Positions 27,532 through 36,707 of a stretch of 63,142 nucleotides of DNA are shown in pieces (positions within the stretch are counted from its first letter, which is position 1; the number at the start of each line of letters is the position of its first letter). The notes beneath the pieces were generated by a model that saw nothing but the letters and a program-made list of their open reading frames with translations, did not search any database and had not been told where the DNA came from. The translations under genes were made by a program, and so were the position numbers. Origin of the DNA: GCA-2737665 sp044344795 (lineage in GTDB: Bacteria > Bacteroidota > Bacteroidia > Palsa-965); assembly GCA_044344795.1 (NCBI GenBank), contig JBIJCF010000015.1, forward strand, positions 1-63,142. Reading direction: 5' to 3'.

Positions 27532-28535
27532 GATCGCATCCCCCAGCGTTTGAGTTTTCGCCGAATTCGAAATTCCATCCAGTTGCTCGATGCGAATGCC
27601 TTTAGTGCATACCTATTATGCTCTTCATCCAAATTATTTAAATGATGTTGCACAAAAGGCTTTATCAATTGGGCATTTTCGAAATCCTGCTTCGTATATA
27701 TGCGATTAAACATCTTCAATAAAAATCCGGAAACCATGCAACGATAAAGCCCGATTTCAGGTACTATTGAATGTTGCATGCTACTAAGCGAATCGCATTT
27801 CGGATACAATTGTTTTAATAATGCACAGGATTCACGATCGTTCAATTGAGTTCCGTAACCGAACAAAATTGAAGCATATTCGGTTGCAAATTTCTCGCTT
27901 TGAGCACCTGTTTTCGAGGCTCCGTGAATACGAAATCCTGCTAAAATAGTATCAGTGGTAACGATTTCATCACGCCGGTGTGTTAACAGGCAACGATTCC
28001 ACCACTCCTTATCCATCACAAAATGCAATTGCGATAACGGCGGTCCCATTCGATCAATGGCGCGACGATGATAAAAAGTTCCCTGCTGATTAAAATTAAA
28101 ACGAACTAATGCATCAGACAACTGCTCTCCTTTTCGCACCGACGGTTCCACTACATGATCACGACCTGCGCCAAACACATGTGTTTTTCCGCATACCACA
28201 TTCACTTTTTCGTCTTCAAATAGTCGTGCTACTTCTTTCAAAGCACCGACCTTCAACGTATCATCGCTGTTTATCCATGTGATAATTTCTCCTGAACACT
28301 TCACCAACCCTTTATTGATAGCGTCAGTTTGCCCTTTATCTTTTTCCGAAACCCAATACGTTATGATGTCTTCATTGTTACGAATAACTTCTACCGAGTG
28401 GTCAGAACTGCCACCGTCAACTACAATAATTTCCAAATTATCGTACTGTTGTGCACGAAAGGAATCGAAGGTTTCTTTCAAAAAATCAGCTTGATTGAAA
28501 CTCGGAACGATAATGGAAATCTTAGGTCGGCTCAA
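27528..28535 (-). CDS. glycosyltransferase family 2
   Basis: 335 aa with an N-terminal GT-A domain: ISIIVPSFNQADFLKETFDS, then LEIIVVDGGSSDHSVEVIRN and ITWINSDDTLKVG, where the DxD-equivalent sits. The C-terminal 120 residues are helical and unrecognised. The start codon is TTG at 28535; no ATG lies nearer, and a TATCTTTG promoter box sits just upstream at 28555-28562, which supports this start. It appears to be the first gene of the transcript that runs down to 6107. Confidence 0.85.
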   Translation of the reverse strand: MSRPKISIIVPSFNQADFLKETFDSFRAQQYDNLEIIVVDGGSSDHSVEVIRNNEDIITYWVSEKDKGQTDAINKGLVKCSGEIITWINSDDTLKVGALKEVARLFEDEKVNVVCGKTHVFGAGRDHVVEPSVRKGEQLSDALVRFNFNQQGTFYHRRAIDRMGPPLSQLHFVMDKEWWNRCLLTHRRDEIVTTDTILAGFRIHGASKTGAQSEKFATEYASILFGYGTQLNDRESCALLKQLYPKCDSLSSMQHSIVPEIGLYRCMVSGFLLKMFNRIYTKQDFENAQLIKPFVQHHLNNLDEEHNRYALKAFASSNWMEFRIRRKLKRWGMRS

Positions 28536-28554
28536 TGCGATTGGCTTGGTCTTG

Positions 28555-28562
28555 CAAAGATA
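28555..28562 (-). promoter_or_regulatory. internal promoter of the polysaccharide locus
   Basis: On the minus strand TATCTTTG, an exact TAnnTTTG match, lies 20 bp before the TTG start at 28535 in the 72-bp gap between two GT2 genes. Downstream genes are nearly all overlapping, so this could drive the whole 28.5-to-6.1 kb stretch. No convincing -33 TTTG is seen. Confidence 0.45.
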
Positions 28563-28607
28563 ACAGAGGGAATGAGGAAATCACAGTAAAATCGACACGA
28601 TAGTGTG

Positions 28608-29615
28608 CTATTCAGCGCGTTTCAGCTTCTGCAGATTTATGATTTGCACTTCGAGTTTTTCACGCAAGGTTGCATTACTCAAAAGTGCTTCTGCCGATTT
28701 GATATATGATTTACGCGCAGCATAAGCAATACGCAAGCGCGGCTTTCCCGATATCCATTGAGCCCACCAAATACGGGGATTACGGATATACTGTTTTCGT
28801 TCCGTTGTGCTTTGTTTGAGTTCTGCTACCCCAAATTTTTCGTTGCGACACACATGGTAATAGAAAAAAAGTATTGGTAAAGCACTATTGATGCCACTTA
28901 CGAGCCTCTCCATATACGCCCAACTGATGCGTTCTGCAGTAATAAAATGTTGTAATCGCAACGCGTTGGAAAAATACACTTCGTAACCGGCTAATACTAA
29001 TGCCATCGACAATTCTGAATCGCCTCCGGAACTTAAAGACTTCCCTACTCGATCGGAACAAAAGAATTGAAATCCGGAATCAATTATTTGAATTAATGCA
29101 GAACGTCTTACCACTAATCCCGCACCCGGCAAGAACGGCGAATTCTTAGTAATAATCCCATCTGCCTGAGGTTTGCTGATAGCCAAATAAGCGGACATAC
29201 TTTCAAAATCCTCGGGTATTGGTTTTTCGTAAAATGCTGTAATCTCTCCGCCTGCAATTCCAACCTCCGGATAATTACCCATTACTGTAAACGCTTGTTG
29301 CAAGTAATTTTTATCCAACCAGTTGTCATCATCGCAAAAAACGAGCGTTTCATACTGTGCAGCACGTGTCCCTGCAATTCGGGCATAGGTTAAACCGGCT
29401 TGATTCTCTTGAATCACCGATAACGGCATATTCCGTACTTCCCGATTCCAATATTGTCGGGCTTTGGCTACCGTATCGTCAGTACAGCAGTTATCTACCA
29501 AAATTATTTCACCGGCAAATGATCCTTGCTGCAAAGCCAAATGCTCTAACACTTTAACTATGCGAGTTGAGCTGTTGTAACAACAAATGACAACGGAAAC
29601 TCCCGGATCAACCAT
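28608..29615 (-). CDS. glycosyltransferase family 2
   Basis: 335 aa. The GT-A domain is clear: VSVVICCYNSSTRIVKVLEH, EIILVDNCCTDDTVAKARQY, ETLVFCDDDNWLDKNYLQQA (DDD metal site) and KNSPFLPGAGLVVRRSAL. The C-terminus is basic and helical. It is divergent from the FkbM gene across a 91-bp gap that contains a 12-bp palindrome. The separate promoter at 28555 suggests its transcript may end or be boosted after it. Confidence 0.87.
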   Translation of the reverse strand: MVDPGVSVVICCYNSSTRIVKVLEHLALQQGSFAGEIILVDNCCTDDTVAKARQYWNREVRNMPLSVIQENQAGLTYARIAGTRAAQYETLVFCDDDNWLDKNYLQQAFTVMGNYPEVGIAGGEITAFYEKPIPEDFESMSAYLAISKPQADGIITKNSPFLPGAGLVVRRSALIQIIDSGFQFFCSDRVGKSLSSGGDSELSMALVLAGYEVYFSNALRLQHFITAERISWAYMERLVSGINSALPILFFYYHVCRNEKFGVAELKQSTTERKQYIRNPRIWWAQWISGKPRLRIAYAARKSYIKSAEALLSNATLREKLEVQIINLQKLKRAE

Positions 29616-29656
29616 AACAAGAATCTTGTGTCGTTAAATCTAAAAATAATGTCTTA

Positions 29657-29668
29657 CATAACGTTATG
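29657..29668. repeat. 12-bp perfect palindrome in a divergent intergenic region
   Basis: CATAACGTTATG is its own reverse complement and lies in the 91-bp gap between a minus-strand GT2 and the plus-strand FkbM gene. It could be an operator for divergent transcription. A TATCTTCG at 29683-29690 is one mismatch from a -7 box for the FkbM gene. Confidence 0.35.
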
Positions 29669-29706
29669 ACGTTGCGAAAGAATATCTTCGCACTAGAAGG
29701 TTCGTA

Positions 29707-30480
29707 ATGAAAAAAATTATTCGAAAACTACTACAATCTGTAGGATGGGATTTGGTGAAATGGTCGCCACCCGTTCCTGTATTGCCCGGTTCGGACAAAC
29801 GACCTGTCGGGAACATGCGATCTTTGTTAGAAGATCTGAAATATCGCGGCTTACATGCTGATTGGATTTTGGATGTCGGTGCAAACGCTACTACCTGGAG
29901 CAATTTGGCATTGCAAGTTTTTCCTTCCTCGAAAGTTTTCATGATCGAACCACAACTTGAGATGGAAGCGCGTTTGAAAGAATTTTCTCGCAATCACGCC
30001 GGAAGTTCATACATCTTGGCGGGTGCAGGTGCGCAGAAAGGCATGCTGACATTAACAGTTTGGGACGATCTGGCCGGATCTTCTTTACTGCCAAATGCAG
30101 ATCCGGAATTAGTAAAATCCGGAAAACAACGTGAAATACTGATTGTAACAATCGATCAGCTCATTGAAGAAGGTAAAATCGCTATTCCACAAATTATTAA
30201 ATTGGACATTCAAGGATTTGAATTGGAAGCTTTAAAAGGTGCGACAAAAACTTTTGGTGTAACTGAAGCATACATCATGGAAACATCTCTTATTCCTTTT
30301 GCAGATGTGCCGGGAATGCCTGTTATAGCAGAAGTTATCGCGTTCATGAAAGATCGTGGATACGAAGTTTATGATTTTGGTGGTTTTCTTAGACGTCCGT
30401 TGGATGGTGCATTAGCCCAGTGCGACATTTGTTTTGTACGCTCGAATGGAGTGTTCCGCAAATCCAATAACTGGAACTGA
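29707..30480 (+). CDS. FkbM-family SAM methyltransferase
   Basis: 257 aa. WILDVGANATTWSNLALQVF is SAM motif I. VFMIEPQLEMEARLKEF, LIVTIDQLIEEG-like and IIKLDIQGFELEALKGATK complete the FkbM pattern. FkbM-type enzymes O-methylate sugars or polyketides. It is on the plus strand inside an otherwise minus-strand locus, and its stop is followed one base later by the ATG of the sulfotransferase-like gene, so the two form a small opposing operon. Confidence 0.88.
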   Translation: MKKIIRKLLQSVGWDLVKWSPPVPVLPGSDKRPVGNMRSLLEDLKYRGLHADWILDVGANATTWSNLALQVFPSSKVFMIEPQLEMEARLKEFSRNHAGSSYILAGAGAQKGMLTLTVWDDLAGSSLLPNADPELVKSGKQREILIVTIDQLIEEGKIAIPQIIKLDIQGFELEALKGATKTFGVTEAYIMETSLIPFADVPGMPVIAEVIAFMKDRGYEVYDFGGFLRRPLDGALAQCDICFVRSNGVFRKSNNWN

Positions 30481-30481
30481 T

Positions 30482-31294
30482 ATGCTTCGTCTTTTTTTAG
30501 CTCAAAAAATTAACGGAGTAAAATTCAGATGGAAGCGGCAGGCATTCTACAAGTCCCATAATTGTTCCGCTATTTTGATTTACACCATGGGCAAGGTAGG
30601 CTCGTCCACTATTTACAGACAGTTAATGGCAAAATACCCATGGTTGCCGGCTTTTCAGGTGCATTTCCTTTCTGACTATTGGATTAAAACCATCATACCT
30701 AAGATGCCCGGACGCTATCAGGTACATTTGGAATTATCAGAAAAAATAAAAAAACAACTTGCATCAAAATCCAATCTTCGGTATAAAATTATAACTATTA
30801 TCCGCGATCCCATAACTCGGGACATATCAGACATTTTTCAAAATTGGATGGACAAGTATAAGGTGCAGTCCATCAACGAAGTGGACTATAGCACTATCGT
30901 TGCTGATTTTAATTCCAATGATCACGCGTACACATTAGACTGGTTCGATACAGAATTTAAGGCGTTTACGGGAATTGATGTGTACCAATTAAATTACCTG
31001 AAAGATCAATCGTATTGCAGCTTTTCCTTTCCAAAATTCGACCTACTTATAATTAAACTTGATACTATCGGAACCCAATTAACACCTGCGGTAAATGAAT
31101 TTTTGAATTTGTCAACAGCAGAAATAACAGGTGCCAATCGTTCTGAGAATAAGGAAGGAAAAGAGCTTTACGCACAAATTAGAACCAACTACAAGGCTCC
31201 GAAAGAAAAGCTGGATGTCGTATACTCCTCAAAACTGATACAGCACTTTTACGCAACGGATGAAATCGCCAAGCTGCGCAGCAAATGGGAATAG
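30482..31294 (+). CDS. sulfotransferase-like capsular polysaccharide protein (NKWYS-type)
   Basis: 270 aa. LIYTMGKVGSSTIYRQLM looks like the 5'-phosphosulfate-binding loop, and YKIITIIRDPITRDISDIFQ like the 3'-phosphate motif of PAPS-dependent sulfotransferases. I associate this architecture with the putative capsular polysaccharide synthesis (NKWYS) family. Transfer of sulfate to the glycan is inferred, not shown. I start at ATG 30482; the longer frame to 30434 runs inside the FkbM gene. It is convergent with the next GT2 gene, 2 bp apart. Confidence 0.65.
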   Translation: MLRLFLAQKINGVKFRWKRQAFYKSHNCSAILIYTMGKVGSSTIYRQLMAKYPWLPAFQVHFLSDYWIKTIIPKMPGRYQVHLELSEKIKKQLASKSNLRYKIITIIRDPITRDISDIFQNWMDKYKVQSINEVDYSTIVADFNSNDHAYTLDWFDTEFKAFTGIDVYQLNYLKDQSYCSFSFPKFDLLIIKLDTIGTQLTPAVNEFLNLSTAEITGANRSENKEGKELYAQIRTNYKAPKEKLDVVYSSKLIQHFYATDEIAKLRSKWE

Positions 31295-31296
31295 GA

Positions 31297-32184
31297 TTAT
31301 AGGCGCGCTTTAAATTTTATAAATCGCAATAAAACACGACGTTTTATAGGGAATGTACTTTTACTTAACTCTTCGCGCGCGGTCTTCCAATTTTTATTCA
31401 CTAATAAATCGTACAACTGCTTTTCCAAAGCCATTTGACTTTTGTTTGCGGAAGTCCACGGCCAGTTAGCACTCAGATAACGATTCACTGCAATACGCTC
31501 TTGTTGCCAGTTGATACTCACATTTTCTCCGTCACGCCTGAAAAAGTTTAATGGTTCAGCGATATAATGCACCCCACCTTCCAACGCGATTTTCCACCAG
31601 ATTAACCAGTCCGTGCTCATACGCAATCGCGGCACGTCATCAATAATTTTCAGAAATGCTGACTTTCGAAATAAAACGGCACCTGCGTTTAGTAACACAT
31701 TGCCTTTGTATAACAATTCTTTACAAAACTCTTCTCCGGACGTTGCAAAATCAGCATTAGCGGTCCATTGACCATGATCACTTTCAAAACGCGCCAAACG
31801 CGACTGCTCACCGGTAACAATGTTGGTTCGACAAAATATCAAAACTGAATTTGGGTCATTTTGTACGACAGTTATCAGCTGCTCTAGAAATTCAGAATCA
31901 CTATAATCATCCGATTCCGCAATCCAAATCCAGTCTCCCGACGCTTCTCGAACACCGCGTTCCCATTGTACAAATGGACTACCTGAATTTACCTTAGCAT
32001 ACAATCTTTTCGTAATTCTTGGATCTGTACAGGCTTCCATAATGGAAACACTTTCGTCTGTTGATGCGTCGTCCAGCAGGATGACTTCGTAGTTGGTGTA
32101 TGTTTGTTGAAATATAGAATCCAGCCGTTGTTTTAAATAACGCGCATGATTGTAATTAGGAACTATTAGAGAAACAGTAGGCAT
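31297..32184 (-). CDS. glycosyltransferase family 2
   Basis: 295 aa GT-A enzyme: VSLIVPNYNHARYLKQRLDS, YEVILLDDASTDESVSIMEA and WIWIAESDDYSDSEFLEQLI with the SDD metal motif. The C-terminus has LSTDWLIWWKI-like residues typical of this group. It is separated by 4 bp from the GT4 gene upstream and belongs to the promoter-proximal part of the polysaccharide operon. Confidence 0.88.
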   Translation of the reverse strand: MPTVSLIVPNYNHARYLKQRLDSIFQQTYTNYEVILLDDASTDESVSIMEACTDPRITKRLYAKVNSGSPFVQWERGVREASGDWIWIAESDDYSDSEFLEQLITVVQNDPNSVLIFCRTNIVTGEQSRLARFESDHGQWTANADFATSGEEFCKELLYKGNVLLNAGAVLFRKSAFLKIIDDVPRLRMSTDWLIWWKIALEGGVHYIAEPLNFFRRDGENVSINWQQERIAVNRYLSANWPWTSANKSQMALEKQLYDLLVNKNWKTAREELSKSTFPIKRRVLLRFIKFKARL

Positions 32185-32188
32185 GATA

Positions 32189-33334
32189 CTAAGACATTGA
32201 GTCAGCTATGTGAATGAAGTTCTCCACATAGCCTTCTGCATTAAATTTAGCTAAGCAGGTATCATGGCCGGTTGCTCCTAATTGCAGCCTTAATTCCGGA
32301 TTATGAAACAAATGCTCCAAAGTTTCAGCAAGAGCATTGGCATTAATTTCGCACAGTAATCCCGAGTGGTTGTGTTCTATTAACTCCGTCAGCCCACCTG
32401 CGTTGCCCGCAACAACAGCAATCCCATAAGCCTGCGCCTCTGCAACAACGCGACCGAAAGCCTCATGCGCTGCAACATGCACAAACACATCCATTTCCAG
32501 ATAATATTTAGAAGGATCCGATACATTTCCAACAAATTTTGTTTCCTGATAAACATCAAGTTCTTTAGCCAATGCAACCAGTTCATTGCGCATTTTCCCA
32601 TCGCCAACTACTAATAATCGACATGGAATATTACGTCGTTTCAATAAATGAAGAGCATTGATGATCACCTGTTGACCTTTAGTTGGATTCAACGCTCCTA
32701 CCGTGCCTATCGTGAACACTTGCGTTCCGTTATGTTGTACCGAACGTTCCAAATACAATTTTCGCGCTGCAATTATTTCTTTCCTAGGCATCACACCATT
32801 ATATAGCACCTCACCTTTAATGTCCATCTCCCGTTCAAAATATAAACGAACAGCATTGGAATTAAATAAAATCTTGCCAGCCTTTCTCATACACCATTTT
32901 ACTGCTAGATGAGGTAAAACATAATGCATATTCAGCCCGATAAATCCAAATTCACGCACATGAAGAATAATCGATTGCTTACGACTGACAAATGGCAACA
33001 ACAAATACAAGGTTTGTGTATTCAAATACACAATGTCATAATTGCCTTTTGCAATTAATCTAGCAAGGCTTCGAAAACGTGTTACAACTTTCAGAATCCG
33101 GCTTAATCGTTTTAGGAAGGATAGTTGCTTGTAATAAGTGACAGGTAAGGGAAATGAAATAATTTCAAACGGGACATTATAAGCTTCACAGTATTTGGTA
33201 GCAGGACCTGAAGCAGGAAAAATAAGGTGAGTAGTCCAGCCTTTATCGCGCAATCCGACTGCGAGTTCTAAAAGCGAACGTGTCGCTCCCAGTAACTGAT
33301 TATCATGCGAAACAAAGAGTATTGATTTAGACAT
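32189..33334 (-). CDS. glycosyltransferase family 4
   Basis: 381-aa GT4. ILFVSHDNQLLGATRSLLEL is the N-terminal acceptor loop. FTIGTVGALNPTKGQQVIIN opens the donor domain, KFVGNVSDPSKYYLEMDVFV follows, and VAAHEAFGRVVAEAQAYG is the EX7E motif. Gaps of 3 and 4 bp to its neighbours show cotranscription. Confidence 0.9.
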   Translation of the reverse strand: MSKSILFVSHDNQLLGATRSLLELAVGLRDKGWTTHLIFPASGPATKYCEAYNVPFEIISFPLPVTYYKQLSFLKRLSRILKVVTRFRSLARLIAKGNYDIVYLNTQTLYLLLPFVSRKQSIILHVREFGFIGLNMHYVLPHLAVKWCMRKAGKILFNSNAVRLYFEREMDIKGEVLYNGVMPRKEIIAARKLYLERSVQHNGTQVFTIGTVGALNPTKGQQVIINALHLLKRRNIPCRLLVVGDGKMRNELVALAKELDVYQETKFVGNVSDPSKYYLEMDVFVHVAAHEAFGRVVAEAQAYGIAVVAGNAGGLTELIEHNHSGLLCEINANALAETLEHLFHNPELRLQLGATGHDTCLAKFNAEGYVENFIHIADSMS

Positions 33335-33337
33335 GAA

Positions 33338-34027
33338 TTAATCTCGAATTTTGTTGAAACTCTCCAAAATCAGATCGTCGTAAAAAAATTCCTTATTTCT
33401 TAAAATCTTGTCGTAACTCCAATTCCACCAACAAATCTCAAGCAACTTTTCAATGATCTCAGGACTAAATCTATACTTTAATACTTTAGCCGGCGTCCCA
33501 CCTACAATAGCATACGGAGGTACATCGCTTGTTACTACGGAATTAGCTGCAATAACAGCACCGTCGCCTATTGTAACTCCGGAAAGAATGGTGCATTGCG
33601 TTCCAATCCAAACATCATTCCCAATAGTAACCCCACCGGAACTTACCACGTCCGAACCGTACTTATCATTAAAAACCCGGAAGCGAATAAAATAAGTTGT
33701 AGGTTTAGCGGTATTATGATTATGTTCCTGAACCGCTGTACCACGCGCAATAGAACAAAAATTTCCGATTGCGATAGGGTTGTTAATTGAATACATTTCA
33801 GTGCCCGGTCCGTTTATAGTGGTGTTTGATCCAACAATAACTTTACCATCCAATACAGCACTGTAAATAAAACTGCGTTCTCCAACTACCACGTTCCCTT
33901 TCAACGTTGACTTCACGATTTTCGTTGTCGGAGCTAATTGAATTAAACCAATTAACTCATTCGTCGAAACAACTTTTCGAGAAGGTCTGATGACATTCTT
34001 AAAATAGCTAAATAATTTATAGAACAT
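33338..34027 (-). CDS. CatB-like left-handed beta-helix O-acetyltransferase
   Basis: 229 aa with hexapeptide repeats through the middle (IGNFCSIARG, VTIGNDVWIG, ILSGVTIGDGAVIAANSVVT) and the end block YAIVGGTPAKVLKYRF, characteristic of xenobiotic/CatB-type acetyltransferases. VQEHNHNTAKP probably holds the catalytic histidine. It likely O- or N-acetylates a sugar of the surface glycan using acetyl-CoA in the cytosol. Its start overlaps the end of the frameshifted gene upstream by 11 bp. Confidence 0.85.
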   Translation of the reverse strand: MFYKLFSYFKNVIRPSRKVVSTNELIGLIQLAPTTKIVKSTLKGNVVVGERSFIYSAVLDGKVIVGSNTTINGPGTEMYSINNPIAIGNFCSIARGTAVQEHNHNTAKPTTYFIRFRVFNDKYGSDVVSSGGVTIGNDVWIGTQCTILSGVTIGDGAVIAANSVVTSDVPPYAIVGGTPAKVLKYRFSPEIIEKLLEICWWNWSYDKILRNKEFFYDDLILESFNKIRD

Positions 34028-34652
34028 ATTGCTTCAAAATGTTAATACTTGCTTTGTAATTTAAACTTAACTGCTCCTCTATACTTTCAGCAGAAAGTTT
34101 AACCTTTTTGCCATTTAGTTTAATAATTTCTGATTCAAAATGGGATCCATCCTTAATGAAAACCATAAGGTCTGAAGCAATTTCTTCTTTATACACATCA
34201 GCGCCCGACTCATCACAAATCAGTACCGGTAAGCTTAACAAAGAAGCCTCGAGCGCAATACCGGAAAATGCAGTCAATACGGCATCTACATTTAGCAATG
34301 TACATTCTACAGATGTCGTCTTATCAAATGTAATATGGTTACAATTATCCATTAGAGAATTCCACTCTTCCCTGTAGGAGTCCCTTATTGGATAACGAGG
34401 ATGCTCACGTATTAACCACTTTACGTAATCCGATTTGCCAATAGTGTCGATTATATAAGCTGGTAATTTTAGCCCTTGCAGTGCTACTAAAATTACTACT
34501 TCACCTTCAAGTTTACTGTTTAGACATTTGAGAAATGTATTACGTTTAAACAAACGCCCAACAACCGAAGCCTGTACGTTTAACTTCCCGTAAAAGTATT
34601 CACTTATCAACTTCTTATCCAATTCACGCCATAGTAGAAAATGATCAGGCAC
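34017..34652 (-). CDS. C-terminal part of a frameshifted capsule-type transferase
   Basis: 211 aa from a GTG that is probably not a true start: the frame stays open upstream to about 34697 and continues the protein encoded at 34696-35457. VKWLIREHPRYPIRDSYREE, DAVLTAFSGIALEASLLSLP and VLICDESGADVYKEEI resemble the donor domain of CDP-glycerol- or polysialyltransferase-like GT-B enzymes. The upstream reading (VPDHFLLWREL) is what one expects in the middle of such a protein. Treat together with the next entry as one broken gene of about 480 codons. Confidence 0.65.
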   Translation of the reverse strand: MPDHFLLWRELDKKLISEYFYGKLNVQASVVGRLFKRNTFLKCLNSKLEGEVVILVALQGLKLPAYIIDTIGKSDYVKWLIREHPRYPIRDSYREEWNSLMDNCNHITFDKTTSVECTLLNVDAVLTAFSGIALEASLLSLPVLICDESGADVYKEEIASDLMVFIKDGSHFESEIIKLNGKKVKLSAESIEEQLSLNYKASINILKQYVL

Positions 34653-34695
34653 AAACCACCGCCAACAATTGATGTCGTAATTACGAATAAATGAA

Positions 34696-35457
34696 CTAAA
34701 TGCGAAATTGGCTGTGCTGATATTCCAACACCTTTATTCCCTTTTTCTTGGCTGCTGCAATCAGCCCCATTGTTTGGGGATTGTAAAAATTATATACAAG
34801 TAATGCCTTAATCGATGTATGAGAAAGCAAATCTTTATAAATCAAGTGTTGTGCGTAAAACAACGCAAACTGTTCTGAAGCCCATTCATGAAATGATAAC
34901 TGTGAAAAATGATATTGGAAAGTTCGAAGTTCATTTGCCACTTGGTCAAGAAGTTTTTGAAAAGTTGGATCCTTTAATATGGATCGTTTCACTGCACGAG
35001 CATGGTGTTTTAATACAGCACCTATTCTTGTATTAGTTTTCCATATCGGTTGATGAAGATCCCAAATAGCAAATGGCAAATCAAGGCTCGCAAGTTCATC
35101 TACAATACCACCAAGTACCACATTGCTTTTCCTTGAGGATGAATCATCAACAACACGGTCGTGATTGGAATGAATAGCAACCACCAATGGTGCATCGGCA
35201 ATGTGGTCAGCTTCGTAAGACAAAAGCTTGTCCAATAAATTGTACAGTAAATCCGGTAGCGAATTCGATGAAAACCAATTTATTGTTGGCCAAGAAAGAT
35301 CCATTTTTTGATCAACTGTGGTCAAATGTAATCTATAGCCCAACAGCATTCTAACTACCGGCCATATGGGCATATCCTGATACATTGCATCCGTTCTTGA
35401 ATGTACAATATCCAGTTGTCGCAAGACTTGCAGATAATTTTCTCTTGTATTGATCAC
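34696..35457 (-). CDS. N-terminal part of a frameshifted capsule-type transferase
   Basis: 253 aa ending at a TAG right after VLEYQHSQFRI, where relatives continue. Shifting by one base near 34697 joins it to the downstream frame through about fifteen residues to VPDHFLLWREL. The N-terminal half contains LVVAIHSNHDRVVDD and AIWDLHQPIWKTNTR and is unrecognised; the GIKVLEYQHSQF end is typical of capsule GT-B proteins just before the second domain. The start is GTG at 35457, after an upstream in-frame stop. Whether the break is real or a sequencing error cannot be told here. Confidence 0.6.
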   Translation of the reverse strand: MINTRENYLQVLRQLDIVHSRTDAMYQDMPIWPVVRMLLGYRLHLTTVDQKMDLSWPTINWFSSNSLPDLLYNLLDKLLSYEADHIADAPLVVAIHSNHDRVVDDSSSRKSNVVLGGIVDELASLDLPFAIWDLHQPIWKTNTRIGAVLKHHARAVKRSILKDPTFQKLLDQVANELRTFQYHFSQLSFHEWASEQFALFYAQHLIYKDLLSHTSIKALLVYNFYNPQTMGLIAAAKKKGIKVLEYQHSQFRI

Positions 35458-35506
35458 AGCAAAATTTTCTATCCTAATTCAGTTACCTGTAACATTAATG
35501 ACGTCT

Positions 35507-36703
35507 TTAACTCCACGTAGCAGGTATAATAAAATCCGCCCCCACGGATACATCAGACTTAACAACAAATTCGGCAACATCACTTTGACGAAGTATTTTC
35601 TCTTTGCTATCTACGTCAATCACGTGGACATGTATGGAGTATCGACCACGTCGCAACGTTAAGCCCTGAAGAGCTGCATGAATGTCAACAATACCTGAAT
35701 CCGTATTACTATACACTTTGTTTCCCTGCGAAGAATCGGCCTCAGCAAGTAAGCGGTATTCCATGTTAAAAACGGCAACCCGTATTTGAATCTTATGGAC
35801 TTCAGGATTTAATCGGAATTGAAGAAACAGGTTCAAAGTATCACCGCTACTTATTATCGCCACTTCTTCTTTATTTGTCGCAGTATTAGCTTGTAACCGC
35901 ATTAATTTCAACTCTGCCATGCCATTTGAAACAACCTGCTGTTCCGCTCCTGTAAATTTCAAGAAATACTGCTCAATACCTTTACCAATATCGTTTCCTT
36001 CGAATTTAATTGTTCCGCGATCCATTAAAATCAGCCTGTTGCAAATGGCTGATACCTGAGTCATAGCATGAGACACAAATATCACAGCTGTTTTCTTCAT
36101 CAGCTCATTTATCCGATTAATACACTTTACGCGAAATCCTAGATCACCAACAGCTAAAACTTCATCAATTATTAAAATATCAGGTTCCATTTGGGCCGCT
36201 ACGGCAAATCCCAAACGCACTCTCATTCCGGAACTATAATTCTGCACTGGCATATCAATAAACTCAAGTAGCTCCGCAAATTCAATGATGCTCTCCAGTT
36301 TCGCATCAACTTCTTTTTTACTAAAACCAATTACGGCTGCATTATTGTAAATATTCTCTCTTCCGGTAAGTATGGTATTAAATCCTGCGCCCAATTCAAT
36401 TAGTGCTCCCACCTTTCCGTGCATTTCAATTCTGCCTTTATCGGGAGCAATAAGCCCGTTCAACATTTTTAGTAATGTACTCTTCCCTGCTCCATTATGG
36501 CCGATTAACCCTAAACATTCACCACGTTTGACTTCAAAACTCACGTCGCGCACCGCCCAGAATTCATCTTTGCGCAAAGCGCCCGATCCGCTACGCCCTA
36601 TAACTCCCGAAAACACGTCCACAAGTCCGTAATACAAACTCCGTTTCAAGTCCTTCGAGAACTTTTTGGATACATGCTGAACTTTAATTAATGTCGTCTC
36701 CAT
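35507..36703 (-). CDS. wzt: polysaccharide ABC exporter ATPase with C-terminal glycan-binding-like domain (Wzt)
   Basis: 398 aa. The ATPase domain (about residues 1-250) has Walker A GHNGAGKSTL, signature NYSSGMRVRLGFAVA and Walker B DILIIDEVLAVGD, plus the TLLKMLNGLIAPDKGRI and GAGFNTILTGRENIY features of the Wzt/TagH group. The C-terminal 130 residues are beta-rich, similar in position to the Wzt domain that recognises the modified end of the glycan before export. With the adjacent Wzm it would move lipid-linked polysaccharide across the inner membrane. It starts 4 bp after wzm ends. Confidence 0.9.
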   Translation of the reverse strand: METTLIKVQHVSKKFSKDLKRSLYYGLVDVFSGVIGRSGSGALRKDEFWAVRDVSFEVKRGECLGLIGHNGAGKSTLLKMLNGLIAPDKGRIEMHGKVGALIELGAGFNTILTGRENIYNNAAVIGFSKKEVDAKLESIIEFAELLEFIDMPVQNYSSGMRVRLGFAVAAQMEPDILIIDEVLAVGDLGFRVKCINRINELMKKTAVIFVSHAMTQVSAICNRLILMDRGTIKFEGNDIGKGIEQYFLKFTGAEQQVVSNGMAELKLMRLQANTATNKEEVAIISSGDTLNLFLQFRLNPEVHKIQIRVAVFNMEYRLLAEADSSQGNKVYSNTDSGIVDIHAALQGLTLRRGRYSIHVHVIDVDSKEKILRQSDVAEFVVKSDVSVGADFIIPATWS

Positions 36704-36707
36704 GGTG

